Source of the DNA: Muricomes sp049840515
Lineage (GTDB): Bacteria; Bacillota; Clostridia; Lachnospirales; Lachnospiraceae
NCBI GenBank assembly: GCA_049840515.1
Contig: JASGKW010000007.1
Location: 33,691-97,690 of the forward strand
Length of the DNA: 64,000 nt
Direction of reading: 5' to 3'
Part shown: one piece after another, positions 44,195 through 51,794 of the stretch
How positions within the stretch are numbered: position 1 is the stretch's first letter
Layout: each line of letters starts with the position of its first letter
The notes under the pieces: generated by a model
The model's database searches: none
Seen by the model: the letters and a program-made list of their open reading frames with translations, nothing else
Told to the model about the DNA's origin: nothing
Position numbers and translations under genes: made by a program

Positions 44195-45301
44195 TTATGT
44201 ACCTGATTTAAAGGCATCATTAACCGCTTTTGCAGCATCCTCTTTTTCCAATATGATGTGATTGTACACGTCAATCACCATTTTTTCTGTATCCCCCATC
44301 AGCTGTGCGATACGTTTGATTGAGATAGTCGGTATCTGATAGCATAGGTTGGTACAGTAGTTGTGGCGGAAGACATGTGCTGTCAGGTCTGTTTCTTCTT
44401 TTAGGACAACTGAGAGAGCTTTTCTTATCCTTCCCCACGCCTTATCATAGCTGCTTTTGGACATTGGCTTGCCGCCGCGCATAACAAATAGGTTGGTACG
44501 GTCTATGGACTTTACAAAGCGTTCTACGGTGGGGAATATGATGTCTGGTATCGGCACCACACGGTATCCATTGTTTGACTTAGGTCCCTTTTCTTGAGCC
44601 TGCCCGGTAGTATACTCATAGGCCCTTGTAACAGACAGCTCTTTTTTATTAAGATTAACATTAAATCTTGTAAGAGCCAGGTTCTCCTCTCTCCTCAATC
44701 CGCATCCGTAAAAGATATACAGCATAACCTTGTCTTGCTCTTTTAAATCCGCGGCAAATACTGCTGCTGTTTCCTCTTTTGTGAGTGGACGTTTTTCGGG
44801 CGGATTGTAGTCAATAGGCTCAATCTGTTCAAAAATATCTTCCATCACATTGGCCGGGAATAGGTGGTCGTAAACTGCTGATTTAAGCACCTGCTTAAAG
44901 GTCATGTAAATCTGGTCTTGTGTGCGTGTCATGCCTGTCGCGTTGTTTAACATTATCTGGAGATGTATTTTAGCCGTATCCTGTAGCTTTACCCCATCAA
45001 GTACCTTAAAGTGCTTATCTATGATGTTGTCATACATGGACTTAGTATTATTCTCTCGCTGCTTTTTGTATACGTTCTTCCAGCTTTTGGCATAATCCCA
45101 CAGCCCTATATCTGTCTTTATGATGGCTTTGCGCTCTTCCACATCCCGCTCAAAAGCCTTAACTTGGTTCTCTAAGTCCCGGCTGCTCTTCTTACTCCTC
45201 AGCGGCTTACGGTGCTTGGTGCCGTCTGCATTATATGTACCATCCCATATCTTGGTAGAAAAGTACCCATCCTTACCACGTGTATACTTGGCTGTAGCCA
45301 T
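44195..45301 (-). CDS. int: Tyrosine-type phage integrase
   Basis: A 368-residue site-specific recombinase. The N-terminal arm-binding domain (KYTRGKDGYFSTKIWDG) is followed by a SAM-like core-binding domain and the catalytic domain: first Arg in GCGLRREENLAL, HxxR in HVFRHNYCTNL, and the Tyr nucleophile in VIDVYNHI near residue 340. It reads towards tRNA-Lys, as expected for an element integrated at the 3' end of that gene. Confidence 0.95.
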   Translation of the reverse strand: MATAKYTRGKDGYFSTKIWDGTYNADGTKHRKPLRSKKSSRDLENQVKAFERDVEERKAIIKTDIGLWDYAKSWKNVYKKQRENNTKSMYDNIIDKHFKVLDGVKLQDTAKIHLQIMLNNATGMTRTQDQIYMTFKQVLKSAVYDHLFPANVMEDIFEQIEPIDYNPPEKRPLTKEETAAVFAADLKEQDKVMLYIFYGCGLRREENLALTRFNVNLNKKELSVTRAYEYTTGQAQEKGPKSNNGYRVVPIPDIIFPTVERFVKSIDRTNLFVMRGGKPMSKSSYDKAWGRIRKALSVVLKEETDLTAHVFRHNYCTNLCYQIPTISIKRIAQLMGDTEKMVIDVYNHIILEKEDAAKAVNDAFKSGT

Positions 45302-45420
45302 TGCATCACCCTTCTTCCATCATTTTTTCATATAAAAAAGACAGCCTGTCTCTTGCAGACCGTCACCGAAGATGATACAATATAAGTGTATGTTTTATAC
45401 GCATATCTTCGGGTATGTTG

Positions 45421-45460
45421 AACCGTTCCTGGTTGCCGCCGGGAGCGGTTTCTATTTTAT
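45421..45460 (+). terminator. Hairpin between integrase and lipoprotein genes
   Basis: AACCGTTCCTGG pairs with CCGGGAGCGGTT (two wobbles) around TTGCCG; a T-rich tract follows on the plus strand. Confidence 0.5.
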
Positions 45461-45924
45461 TGAGCAGAACTCATATAAGCATCGGTTATTTGTTGCGCAT
45501 ATTCCATATATACATCAGTTAGCTTTCCCGCCCACTCTTCATAAGTTGCTTGTTCATCTCCATTTTTCAGCATCAATTCTGCCATCTTTGATATACCCTC
45601 ATTGCTTATTTCTGCAAGCTTAGTGATTTTTGCATTTGAAATCTCAGCAAGTTTATTGACATCTCCAGCAGCCCCAGCAGCTTCACTGTTATATTCATCA
45701 ACCAATCCTGGAGTTGCGTCCTTAATCTTCTGAGTATAATCATCTAGAATAGATTGATATGTGGACTCTTCCACAGGTTCTGCTGTTTTTGTTTCAGCAG
45801 GAGTTTCTTTTGCAGCAGTATCAGTCTTCTTAGTATCAACAGAAGAATCCCCTCCTGAACCGCATGCTGTAAATGACAATGCTAACATTGCTGCCAAAAT
45901 AGTTGCTAAAATTTTCTTTTTCAT
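45457..45924 (-). CDS. Prophage lipoprotein, candidate superinfection-exclusion factor
   Basis: A 155-residue lipoprotein: KKKILATILAAMLALSFTAC holds a signal peptide and lipobox, with Cys at about residue 21. A Thr/Glu/Lys linker follows, then a helical domain with a repeated unit (KLAEISNAKIT, KLAEISNEGIS, KMAELMLKNG). Position between int and the repressor is that of ltp in Streptococcus phage TP-J34, a lipoprotein that blocks DNA entry of other phages. No sequence match to Ltp is claimed. Start 45924 is used over an in-frame codon 13 residues upstream. Confidence 0.7.
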   Translation of the reverse strand: MKKKILATILAAMLALSFTACGSGGDSSVDTKKTDTAAKETPAETKTAEPVEESTYQSILDDYTQKIKDATPGLVDEYNSEAAGAAGDVNKLAEISNAKITKLAEISNEGISKMAELMLKNGDEQATYEEWAGKLTDVYMEYAQQITDAYMSSAQ

Positions 45925-46008
45925 TTGTATTTTCCTCTTTTCTCTGTACTGAATAACCCACATCTATGTTAATCCTTTTGGAATAACATCAAAATCTTTG
46001 CAAATAAT

Positions 46009-46212
46009 ATGTGCATGAAAATCTTATTAGATAAAATAATGTATGAAAGACATCTATCCACCCGCCAAGTCTCCAAAATGACTGGAGTTTCAAAGTCCAG
46101 CATCCAGGAGATAATGAATGAGTATAAAAGTCCTACCATGAACACTATGGAAAAACTGGCGGCAGGATTAAAAGTTAATATAGAGAGCCTATATGAGTCT
46201 GATTATAAATAA
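46009..46212 (+). CDS. XRE-type regulator, 67 aa
   Basis: A single helix-turn-helix domain: STRQVSKMTGVSKSSIQEIM then NTMEKLAAGLKVNIESLYES. Transcribed divergently from the lipoprotein. It may act as an accessory lysogeny regulator or control the lipoprotein gene. ATG 46009 or 46015. Confidence 0.8.
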   Translation: MCMKILLDKIMYERHLSTRQVSKMTGVSKSSIQEIMNEYKSPTMNTMEKLAAGLKVNIESLYESDYK

Positions 46213-46214
46213 GT

Positions 46215-46230
46215 GTCCGCTATAGCGGAC
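46215..46230. promoter_or_regulatory. Perfect 16-bp palindrome after the XRE gene
   Basis: GTCCGCTATAGCGGAC, three bases past the stop codon. Either a short terminator stem without a T tail or an operator. Confidence 0.4.
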
Positions 46231-46345
46231 GATTGCATAAAAATCCATAAGTTTCCTCATATGTAATTGTTTACTATTATATAAGGGATAATATGTAAAA
46301 AATAAAGTTATTCACATTTTATCCACATACTTACAAACAAAATAA

Positions 46346-46426
46346 GGAACAAACGTTCTCATGCACTGTTGATTTTTGATTCCTATCATAGTATGATTAG
46401 TAAAAGGAATTTCGAACGTATGTTTC
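46346..46426 (+). promoter_or_regulatory. Promoter flanked by two LexA (SOS) boxes
   Basis: CGAACGTATGTTTC (46413-46426) matches the Gram-positive LexA consensus CGAACRNRYGTTYC at every position. GGAACAAACGTTCT (46346-46359) matches at 12 of 14. Between them lie TTGATT (46369-46374) and TATGAT (46392-46397) with a 17-bp spacer. LexA bound to either box would block this promoter, so it should fire on DNA damage. Confidence 0.72.
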
Positions 46427-46450
46427 TAGAAAAAGCGGAGGTTAACACTT

Positions 46451-46546
46451 ATGGATTATTTCAAAGAAATCGTGACCCTTTTAAAAAGACTCAGTATCGA
46501 AAAACTAAAATGCGTATACATATTCGTAAAAGGGATATCGGACTAG
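46451..46546 (+). CDS. 31-residue phage peptide behind an SOS promoter
   Basis: A small helical peptide (DYFKEIVTLLKRLSIEKLKC...YIFVKGISD) with GCGGAGG nine bases before ATG 46451, 25 bases downstream of a LexA box. It ends ten bases before the 3' end of the convergent repressor gene. Similar short proteins are seen beside phage repressors. It could be an antirepressor; alternatively the transcript acts as antisense. A longer overlapping frame (46369-46560) lacks a ribosome binding site and is not accepted. Confidence 0.6.
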   Translation: MDYFKEIVTLLKRLSIEKLKCVYIFVKGISD

Positions 46547-46556
46547 GCCAGTGTGC

Positions 46557-46940
46557 TTAGTCCTTTTTTGATAGTTTCTTTGCAATACCCTCCAGAACCT
46601 TCCATTCATCTTCATCTAGTTCTGCCAGCACTTCCACCAACTGACGCTTGAAAGATTCTTCCTCATTCTTTATAAGGCTTGCTGCAAATCCTGAAATTGT
46701 TTCACTCCTTGTAAGGGGAACGAATATCTCTCCTGTTCCATCTCTTAGCCAATCTTCGCTCACATTGTAGCGTTCACATATGTCTGATATAACACGGTCT
46801 GTTATATTGATTCTTCCAATCTCAATACTGCCTAGGTTAGAGCGACTTATCTTGATTGAAGGTGCAAAATCTTCCTGTCTTAAATGTAAAATATTTTTTC
46901 TTAAGTATTTTATTCTGTTGTTAATATCCAAATTCTTCAC
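46557..46940 (-). CDS. Phage repressor, XRE/CI-like without peptidase domain
   Basis: A 127-residue protein: N-terminal helix-turn-helix (RQEDFAPSIKISRSNLGSIE, then DRVISDICERYNVSEDWLRDG) and a helical C-terminus (ESFKRQLVEVLAELDEDEWK) likely for dimerisation. It has no S24/LexA-type Ser-Lys peptidase, so RecA cannot trigger self-cleavage. GTG start at 46940 with GAGGAGG upstream. It should keep the divergent early promoter off. Confidence 0.88.
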   Translation of the reverse strand: MKNLDINNRIKYLRKNILHLRQEDFAPSIKISRSNLGSIEIGRINITDRVISDICERYNVSEDWLRDGTGEIFVPLTRSETISGFAASLIKNEEESFKRQLVEVLAELDEDEWKVLEGIAKKLSKKD

Positions 46941-46957
46941 CCCTCCTCACAGGACAT

Positions 46958-47052
46958 ATTATATCATAAAAAAAAATGTGCGTCAATCACAAAAATGGTA
47001 ATTAAACACTTGACATTGTGCTTTAAAGACTATATAATGTGATTAAAACACA
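46958..47052. promoter_or_regulatory. Divergent lysogeny/early promoters with paired operators
   Basis: Early promoter, plus strand: TTGACA (47010-47015), 17 bp, TATAAT (47033-47038). Repressor promoter, minus strand: TTGACG (46986-46981), 17 bp, TATAAT (46963-46958). TGTG-N7-CACA occurs twice: O1 at 46977-46991 covers the -35 of the repressor promoter, O2 at 47038-47052 covers the early -10 edge. Half sites TTGTGCTT (47016) and AAGCACAA (47063) lie near by. Confidence 0.75.
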
Positions 47053-47088
47053 AACAACAATAAGCACAATCAAAAGGAGGTGAAAAAG

Positions 47089-47262
47089 ATGTGGACAATC
47101 CTATTTGTTGTAACAACTATTATCTGCGGGATAGGGTGGCTTATAAGATATATTTCATGTACCGCAATGATTTATTACGTGAGAAAGAATGGGTACAAGC
47201 TTCCAACTGATGAAGAATTAAAAGAATGCACCCAGTTTGTGATAAAACACTTGTTTAAGTAA
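47089..47262 (+). CDS. Small early membrane protein, 57 aa
   Basis: First gene of the early transcript, in the position of cro. One membrane segment (WTILFVVTTIICGIGWLIRY), then a polar tail (KLPTDEELKECTQFVIKHLFK shortened). AAGGAGG eight bases before ATG 47089. Such proteins are common in clostridial phages; function unknown. Confidence 0.75.
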   Translation: MWTILFVVTTIICGIGWLIRYISCTAMIYYVRKNGYKLPTDEELKECTQFVIKHLFK

Positions 47263-47638
47263 GTCCGAGTTGAGATTTGATGATAGCTGTGACTACAGAA
47301 GATGCTATTTGAGAAAGAGCGTTTATAGAATGTGAGCCTATCTTATCGGAAACATTCTTTACATCATTCCAAACATTATCAGAGTAGACATCAGCAAGGA
47401 ACTGATGACCAAGAAATGTTATATCATCTAACCGAGCAACAATGAAGTTATCTTCGTACGGACTGATGATAGCATCTATATAGCCAGCTTCTTTTAGCTT
47501 CAGACAGGAATAATCAATATCATCCGCTGGGTATTCGGAAAGAATTTCGCGTATTTCTGCGCCAGTCAGAGTTTCGGCGCGAGGCATATCCTGCATAACA
47601 AGCAGGATATCACGAACACAATCAATATTTAGCTTCAT
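47255..47638 (-). CDS. DUF2513 family phage protein
   Basis: A 127-residue protein starting MKLNIDCVRDILLVMQD with HQFLADVYSDNVWNDVK, the DUF2513 pattern found in phages and mobile elements. It lies against the direction of the early genes, so it may be expressed from the prophage. Function unknown. Its 3' end overlaps the preceding gene by eight bases. Confidence 0.8.
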   Translation of the reverse strand: MKLNIDCVRDILLVMQDMPRAETLTGAEIREILSEYPADDIDYSCLKLKEAGYIDAIISPYEDNFIVARLDDITFLGHQFLADVYSDNVWNDVKNVSDKIGSHSINALSQIASSVVTAIIKSQLGLT

Positions 47639-47736
47639 AAATCTCTCCTTTCTTTTGTACTCAGCCCCACCACGTGCTTGTACTTAAATTATAGGGGACT
47701 TAAAGAAAAATGACAATACTTAAGGAGGTGATAAAA

Positions 47737-47901
47737 ATGAGTGAAACTGAAAAAGAGATTCTTAAAACGATTGCGGACGCATTGCCAGAGATGCCGGATA
47801 TTAAAAAAGGTGAGTTTCTCGGATATGCAAAAGCTATGGCAGATGCAAAGAAAAAAAATAAGCAGAAGAAACCAGCTTCAGGTGAGCAGGATGATAGTTA
47901 A
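47737..47901 (+). CDS. Small early protein, 54 aa
   Basis: Helical acidic N-terminus (SETEKEILKTIADALPEM), then a Lys-rich tail. AAGGAGGTG lies before ATG 47737. Function unknown. Confidence 0.65.
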   Translation: MSETEKEILKTIADALPEMPDIKKGEFLGYAKAMADAKKKNKQKKPASGEQDDS

Positions 47902-47950
47902 GAAAAGCCCCGTCAGGAAACAAAAAGGGCGGGATAGGGAGGTGAGAGAG

Positions 47951-48127
47951 GTGCAAGAAGATTTAAAAAACATGGATAGAGTAAACCGGGAAGAGAAAAG
48001 AAATCAGTTATGCAATTGCATAACAAATTGCATGATTCCAAATCGTATGACAATGGAAAACTTAGAAGAAGCATGTGAGTTGGTGAGAGAATTATACCAT
48101 AAGAATGCCACAATGAGGGCTGACTAA
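47951..48127 (+). CDS. Small early protein, 58 aa
   Basis: GTG start behind AGGGAGGTG. Charged helical protein with a Cys pair (QLCNCITNCMI) and ENLEEACELVRELYHK. No family recognised. Confidence 0.55.
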   Translation: MQEDLKNMDRVNREEKRNQLCNCITNCMIPNRMTMENLEEACELVRELYHKNATMRAD

Positions 48128-48142
48128 AAGCCAGCCTCACTT

Positions 48143-48364
48143 TTAACCAGTATGACAAGAATGACAGCAAAAATAACACCCGTCAAACTTTTTACCTGGA
48201 TATTTTAGTTTTGCCATCAATAATGCCTTTGAACAGTCCTCATATTGACCTATGTAAGTTCTGTTTTCCTCATTTGGCAAAAAAGAACACGTGTCCTCGT
48301 GAACTTCATGATTGCCCTTGTCATCGGTAAAGTTATAAAAATAGTAGCTTAAAGTATGTGACAT
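48143..48364 (-). CDS. Cys-rich hypothetical protein, 73 aa
   Basis: Ends CYFCCHSCHTG after YPGKKFDG, with an earlier Cys (HEDTCSFLPNEENRTYIG); a small protein type often seen beside XRE genes in Firmicutes. Possible metal binding. Minus strand; its 5' end abuts a truncated regulator fragment, so it may be a recombination insert. Confidence 0.6.
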   Translation of the reverse strand: MSHTLSYYFYNFTDDKGNHEVHEDTCSFLPNEENRTYIGQYEDCSKALLMAKLKYPGKKFDGCYFCCHSCHTG

Positions 48365-48431
48365 CCCCCGACTGGCTCAAGCATTAGGGGTGACTTTGGA
48401 TGATATCTATGCGGCAGGGAAGGAGGTATAA
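48360..48431 (+). pseudogene. C-terminal remnant of an XRE regulator
   Basis: Codons from 48360 give IPRLAQALGVTLDDIYAAG, the typical last helices of a phage XRE protein, ending in TAA at 48429-48431. No start or DNA-binding part remains upstream. The end of the fragment supplies the ribosome binding site of the next gene. Confidence 0.55.
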
Positions 48432-48432
48432 A

Positions 48433-48531
48433 TTGAACGGATGGCAAATAGCCACTGTCATAGTCAATCTTGCAACAGTGGCATGTATCGTGTATTTAAT
48501 CCTGTACATCAGAAAAATGAGTAAGAAATGA
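48433..48531 (+). CDS. 32-residue membrane peptide
   Basis: TTG start behind AAGGAGG. One membrane segment (ATVIVNLATVACIVYLILYI) with a basic end (RKMSKK). Small early phage gene; function unknown. Confidence 0.5.
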   Translation: MNGWQIATVIVNLATVACIVYLILYIRKMSKK

Positions 48532-48581
48532 AGAAACTAGCCGATTACTTCGGCGTACCGATTGAACATTTTTTAGAGTAG
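48528..48581 (+). pseudogene. Second XRE remnant (17 codons)
   Basis: MKKLADYFGVPIEHFLE is again the C-terminal end of an XRE regulator, with no upstream domain. It overlaps the preceding peptide gene by four bases. It could be translated but would not bind DNA. Confidence 0.5.
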
Positions 48582-48596
48582 GGAGGAGGTGTGAGA

Positions 48597-48785
48597 GTGA
48601 TACCAGTAATAAAGTCAGAATCAATAAAGACAAACACGCTTCATATAAATATTGGAACCAAATCTAATATTGACGAGGTGCTTGGGAAGATAAGGGAAAT
48701 TGAGAGCCTGTTGGAAGAGGTTAAAACATTGTCGGATGAAATAACCTCTTCAGGTATAGAACTAGAACTTGAAGTCCAAAGTTAG
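48597..48785 (+). CDS. Small early protein with coiled coil, 62 aa
   Basis: GTG start at 48597 behind GGGAGGAGG. HINIGTKSNIDEVLGKIREIE and ESLLEEVKTLSDEI suggest a short coiled coil. Function unknown. Its 3' end overlaps the convergent zinc-ribbon gene. Confidence 0.6.
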   Translation: MIPVIKSESIKTNTLHINIGTKSNIDEVLGKIREIESLLEEVKTLSDEITSSGIELELEVQS

Positions 48786-48962
48786 ATTAACTTCTTTTCC
48801 GCAATGCGGGCACATGGACTTTCCGGCGCGGGCTGAAATCTTCTTGCCACACTCCGGGCATTCGAAATCAAATTTTTCAGAAGCAATTTGAGTTTTAGCT
48901 TCTTTCATAATTTGTTTTTCGATATTTTTAAAATTGATATTGGTCTTAACTTTTACACCCAT
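48762..48962 (-). CDS. Zinc-ribbon protein, 66 aa
   Basis: Helical N-terminus and a CPECGKKIS...CPHCGKEV zinc ribbon. Minus strand inside the early region. Possibly a DNA- or RNA-binding regulator. Confidence 0.65.
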   Translation of the reverse strand: MGVKVKTNINFKNIEKQIMKEAKTQIASEKFDFECPECGKKISARAGKSMCPHCGKEVNLTLDFKF

Positions 48963-49054
48963 TCTATTTCTCCTTTCTTATGTACTCGGCATGGCAGTGC
49001 CTGTATCTCAATTATAGGAGAATTGGAAGAAAATAACAAGAAGGAGGTGATTGT

Positions 49055-49279
49055 ATGGAAAGAGAATGGTATTCCCTAAAAGAAATGCAAGCCAGGGGAT
49101 ATTCCCGTGGGAGGCTACTGGATATGTACCATGCTCCCGGGCAGCGATATGCAAGAAAGAAAAATCCCACAAAGCGTAATAGTCCGATAGAGTTTAATCT
49201 TAAGAAGCTGATTGAAGCAGAGGAACGGGACGTGGACATGCAGGCAAGTTCCAGAGAAAGGAGGGTAAGCCTTGCATAA
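49055..49279 (+). CDS. Excisionase-like small phage protein
   Basis: A 74-residue basic protein. WYSLKEMQARGYSRGRLLDM resembles a winged-helix excisionase/DNA-binding start; RYARKKNPTKRNSPIEF follows. AAGGAGGTG precedes the ATG. Excisionase role is inferred. Confidence 0.5.
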   Translation: MEREWYSLKEMQARGYSRGRLLDMYHAPGQRYARKKNPTKRNSPIEFNLKKLIEAEERDVDMQASSRERRVSLA

Positions 49280-49365
49280 AAAAAGCGCACTAGGGTGACA
49301 GCCCTGTAAGTGCACTTAGATAAATTAACAACTTTATTTTAACAGATATGGAGGGAAATGTAAAT

Positions 49366-49653
49366 ATGCAGAAAGAAGATAAGAAAGCCATCCATAAGAT
49401 ATTTAATCTTTGTGTGGAAATCCAGTCTAAGGGAGAAGGTGAAGAGGGTTTTCCCTTTATACATTTTTTGACGTCCAATTATGGCACTCCTGCCACCGTT
49501 TGGATTATGGAAAATGGGTTTGAAAAAGATAAGAAGTTTGATTCGGTTTATTATCTTTCAGGAGAACCCCAGGTTTATTTGGAATGCGAAAGACACTTGA
49601 AAAGACTGCTGAGAAGAATCAAGGAGGACAGGCTATGCTGTACACCGGAGTAG
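49366..49653 (+). CDS. Hypothetical early protein, 95 aa
   Basis: Soluble protein (DKKAIHKIFNLCVEI, HFLTSNYGTPATVWIMENG). ATG 49366 fits GGAGG spacing; ATG 49348 is an alternative. Overlaps the next gene. Family not recognised. Confidence 0.55.
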   Translation: MQKEDKKAIHKIFNLCVEIQSKGEGEEGFPFIHFLTSNYGTPATVWIMENGFEKDKKFDSVYYLSGEPQVYLECERHLKRLLRRIKEDRLCCTPE

Positions 49654-49850
49654 GAAGAGAAGCTGGTCTGACTGTCCGACAAGAGGATGCTTTCTCCTAT
49701 GCTTGTGAGAGGTGTCTTAACGGGACGATAGAGGAGCAGGAGACATTCATTGAGCTGGCAAGGCATTGTGAGGATATAGAAGACTTTGCAGAAAACCTGA
49801 TTGAATGGTTTTATTCTGGAAATTGGATAAGGAGGATTTGTGATGCTTAA
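49635..49850 (+). CDS. Hypothetical early protein, 71 aa
   Basis: Acidic helical protein (RQEDAFSYACERCLNGTIEE, DFAENLIEWFYSG). AAGGAGG before ATG 49635. Overlaps genes at both ends, so part of one translational unit leading into the annealase gene. Confidence 0.6.
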   Translation: MLYTGVGREAGLTVRQEDAFSYACERCLNGTIEEQETFIELARHCEDIEDFAENLIEWFYSGNWIRRICDA

Positions 49851-50470
49851 AAGCTATGAAGAGATGAAAAAAATTGATGTCCGGCCATATTGCGAGGAAA
49901 GAGACGGCTTTACATATCTAAATTGGGCTATGTGCATAAAGCTGCTGCGTGAAAATGGAGCTGAAGAAGTTCGTTTTTATCCTATTCCAGACCCCGAAAC
50001 GGGCAGTAGCTTGAGGATGACTAAGCAGGTCTTTACAGATAAAAACGGTAATACAAACAGGTGCTATGAGACAAACATAATGGTGGTTATTGACGGAAAG
50101 GAATATACAATGCAGACTCCTGTCATGAATGGCTCAAATCCTGTAAAGGACAACTCCATGAATCAAATCAGAGTATGGACAAGTATGTGCAGAGCATTTG
50201 TGAAATGTGTTGCAATTGAGGACGGGAAAAAAGCTGGGGTTTGATTTATGGCTTAAAGAAGAATACAACAGGATGGATGCCAAAATCCCCGGAACAGCAG
50301 ACAATCCCGCATCTCAGGCGAAAATAACTACTCTTGAGAACTTGTGCGTATCACATGGAATTGACCTTAATGCTTGGGTTTGCGGTAATGGAAAGACTTT
50401 AGAAAATCTGACTGAATTAGATGTTGCAAAAATGTTAAATGCAATTAAAAAGAAGTTTGGTGATGAGTAA
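49843..50470 (+). CDS. Sak-type (DUF1071) single-strand annealing protein (one-base insertion)
   Basis: A Rad52-superfamily phage recombinase of the Sak/DUF1071 type. YLNWAMCIKLLRENGAEEVRF and TPVMNGSNPVKDNSMNQIRV, then GFDLWLKEEYN, are typical. An extra A in the run GGGAAAAAAGC near 50228 breaks the frame; removing one A joins EDGKKLGFDLWL. It anneals single strands in phage recombination together with NinB- and RusA-like proteins downstream. Confidence 0.85.
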
Positions 50471-51045
50471 TGAAGTTTACAGGAAAATTAAAAGAACCAG
50501 TAATAGATTACCGCACAGGCCGATTGACCTTGCTATTTGAGCCTTTAGAGGACTTCCGGCCGACATATGAGGAATTAAAGGACAAAGAGAAGTTAAGCCT
50601 TGAAATAAAGTCGTACAGAAGAAAGCGGAGCTTAGATGCAAATGCCTACTACTGGGTGCTTCTTTCCAAATTATGCAAGGTCTTACAGATATCCAATCCA
50701 GAAGCGCATAATATGATGCTTTGCAAATATGGACAACCAGTAATCATAGATGGTCAGCTTGCGCGGATGCCTTTACCAGATACAGAGGATGCAGACAGGA
50801 AGATACGAAATTCTATGGAATACCACTTGAAGCCGACATCTGATGTTAGGGGAGGTAAAGACGGAGTCACATACCGCACTTACCTGATGTTGAGAGGTTC
50901 CAGCGAGTACAACACGGAAGAAATGGCAGCGTTGATAAACGGTCTGATAATGGATTGTAAGGATGCTGGCATATCAGATGCGGAGATTGCCACACCGGAT
51001 GAGAAACGGTTGCTGAAAGAAAGGTATGGGGTCGAGATTGGCTAA
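50470..51045 (+). CDS. NinB-like recombination protein
   Basis: A 191-residue protein. The central KSYRRKRSLDANAYYWVLLSK resembles NinB, which binds single-stranded DNA in lambdoid recombination, and a SMEYHLKPTSDVRGGKDG segment follows. It starts on the last base of the annealase gene. Assignment is from motif and context. Confidence 0.6.
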   Translation: MKFTGKLKEPVIDYRTGRLTLLFEPLEDFRPTYEELKDKEKLSLEIKSYRRKRSLDANAYYWVLLSKLCKVLQISNPEAHNMMLCKYGQPVIIDGQLARMPLPDTEDADRKIRNSMEYHLKPTSDVRGGKDGVTYRTYLMLRGSSEYNTEEMAALINGLIMDCKDAGISDAEIATPDEKRLLKERYGVEIG

Positions 51046-51334
51046 AAGATTGAAAAGTGTATTCACGAATGATATGGAACACTGCTATTTCACAGGAACC
51101 CCGTACTGCCATAGACATCATATTTTTTATGGCTCTAGGAAAAAGCTGTCTGAGGACTACGATTTTATAATTCCTATAGCAGACTATCTTCATGAAAACT
51201 TTCCTGGAAGTGTACATGATAATCCTAATCACGGATTGGATTTGAAATTGAAACAAATGGCTCAGGCTTACTTTGAGGAGAATATCGGGACCCGTGATAA
51301 GTTCCGCAGCATTTTCGGTAAGTCTTGGCTATAG
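51026..51334 (+). CDS. HNH-like phage protein
   Basis: A 102-residue protein with CYFTGTPYCHRHHIFYGSRK, an HNH/treble-clef-like metal site, and HGLDLKLKQMAQAYFEE at the end. It overlaps the preceding gene by 20 bases. Possibly a recombination nuclease like NinG; catalytic activity is uncertain. Confidence 0.6.
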   Translation: MGSRLAKRLKSVFTNDMEHCYFTGTPYCHRHHIFYGSRKKLSEDYDFIIPIADYLHENFPGSVHDNPNHGLDLKLKQMAQAYFEENIGTRDKFRSIFGKSWL

Positions 51335-51428
51335 AGTAACCCGTCTTTTGCGCTTGCGGGTACGTCACGAACATTCGTAAGCCATTTTATTTCCTCCTGG
51401 TACATGCCGGGAGGAGGAAGGAGGACAG

Positions 51429-51794
51429 TTGAACGGACAAATAGAGCTGTTGGATTATCTGGAATCCTTAGAGGAGACTGGATTTAATATATTGGATTAC
51501 ATACCTACCGGGCATGAGAATGCCGTGACCAGGGCGGAATTGTGCATCAGAACAGGTCTACCAGATAGAACGGTCAGAGCATTAATACATAAGTCCAGAA
51601 GGGACATGCCCATACTTAACATGCAAGATTCCAAAGGGTATTTTATACCGGATATGAACCGGGAGGATGAAAGGCTTATGTTAAATCGGTATGTACAGCA
51701 GGAAACAAGCAGATTAAAGAGTATAGGTTGGGGATTAAAGGCAGCCCGGCATACACTAAAAAACTGCGGGATAGATTGGAGTGATGCATCTTGA
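51429..51794 (+). CDS. Winged-helix phage protein upstream of rusA
   Basis: A 121-residue protein with a helix-turn-helix segment (TRAELCIRTGLPDRTVRALI) and a C-terminal helical part. TTG start behind GAAGGAGG. It overlaps rusA by four bases. Probably DNA-binding. Confidence 0.65.
   Translation: MNGQIELLDYLESLEETGFNILDYIPTGHENAVTRAELCIRTGLPDRTVRALIHKSRRDMPILNMQDSKGYFIPDMNREDERLMLNRYVQQETSRLKSIGWGLKAARHTLKNCGIDWSDAS

Noticed and set aside
46369..46560. 63-residue ORF overlapping the 31-residue peptide
   Set aside because: No ribosome binding site, it starts inside the promoter, and the shorter frame has a good GCGGAGG site.
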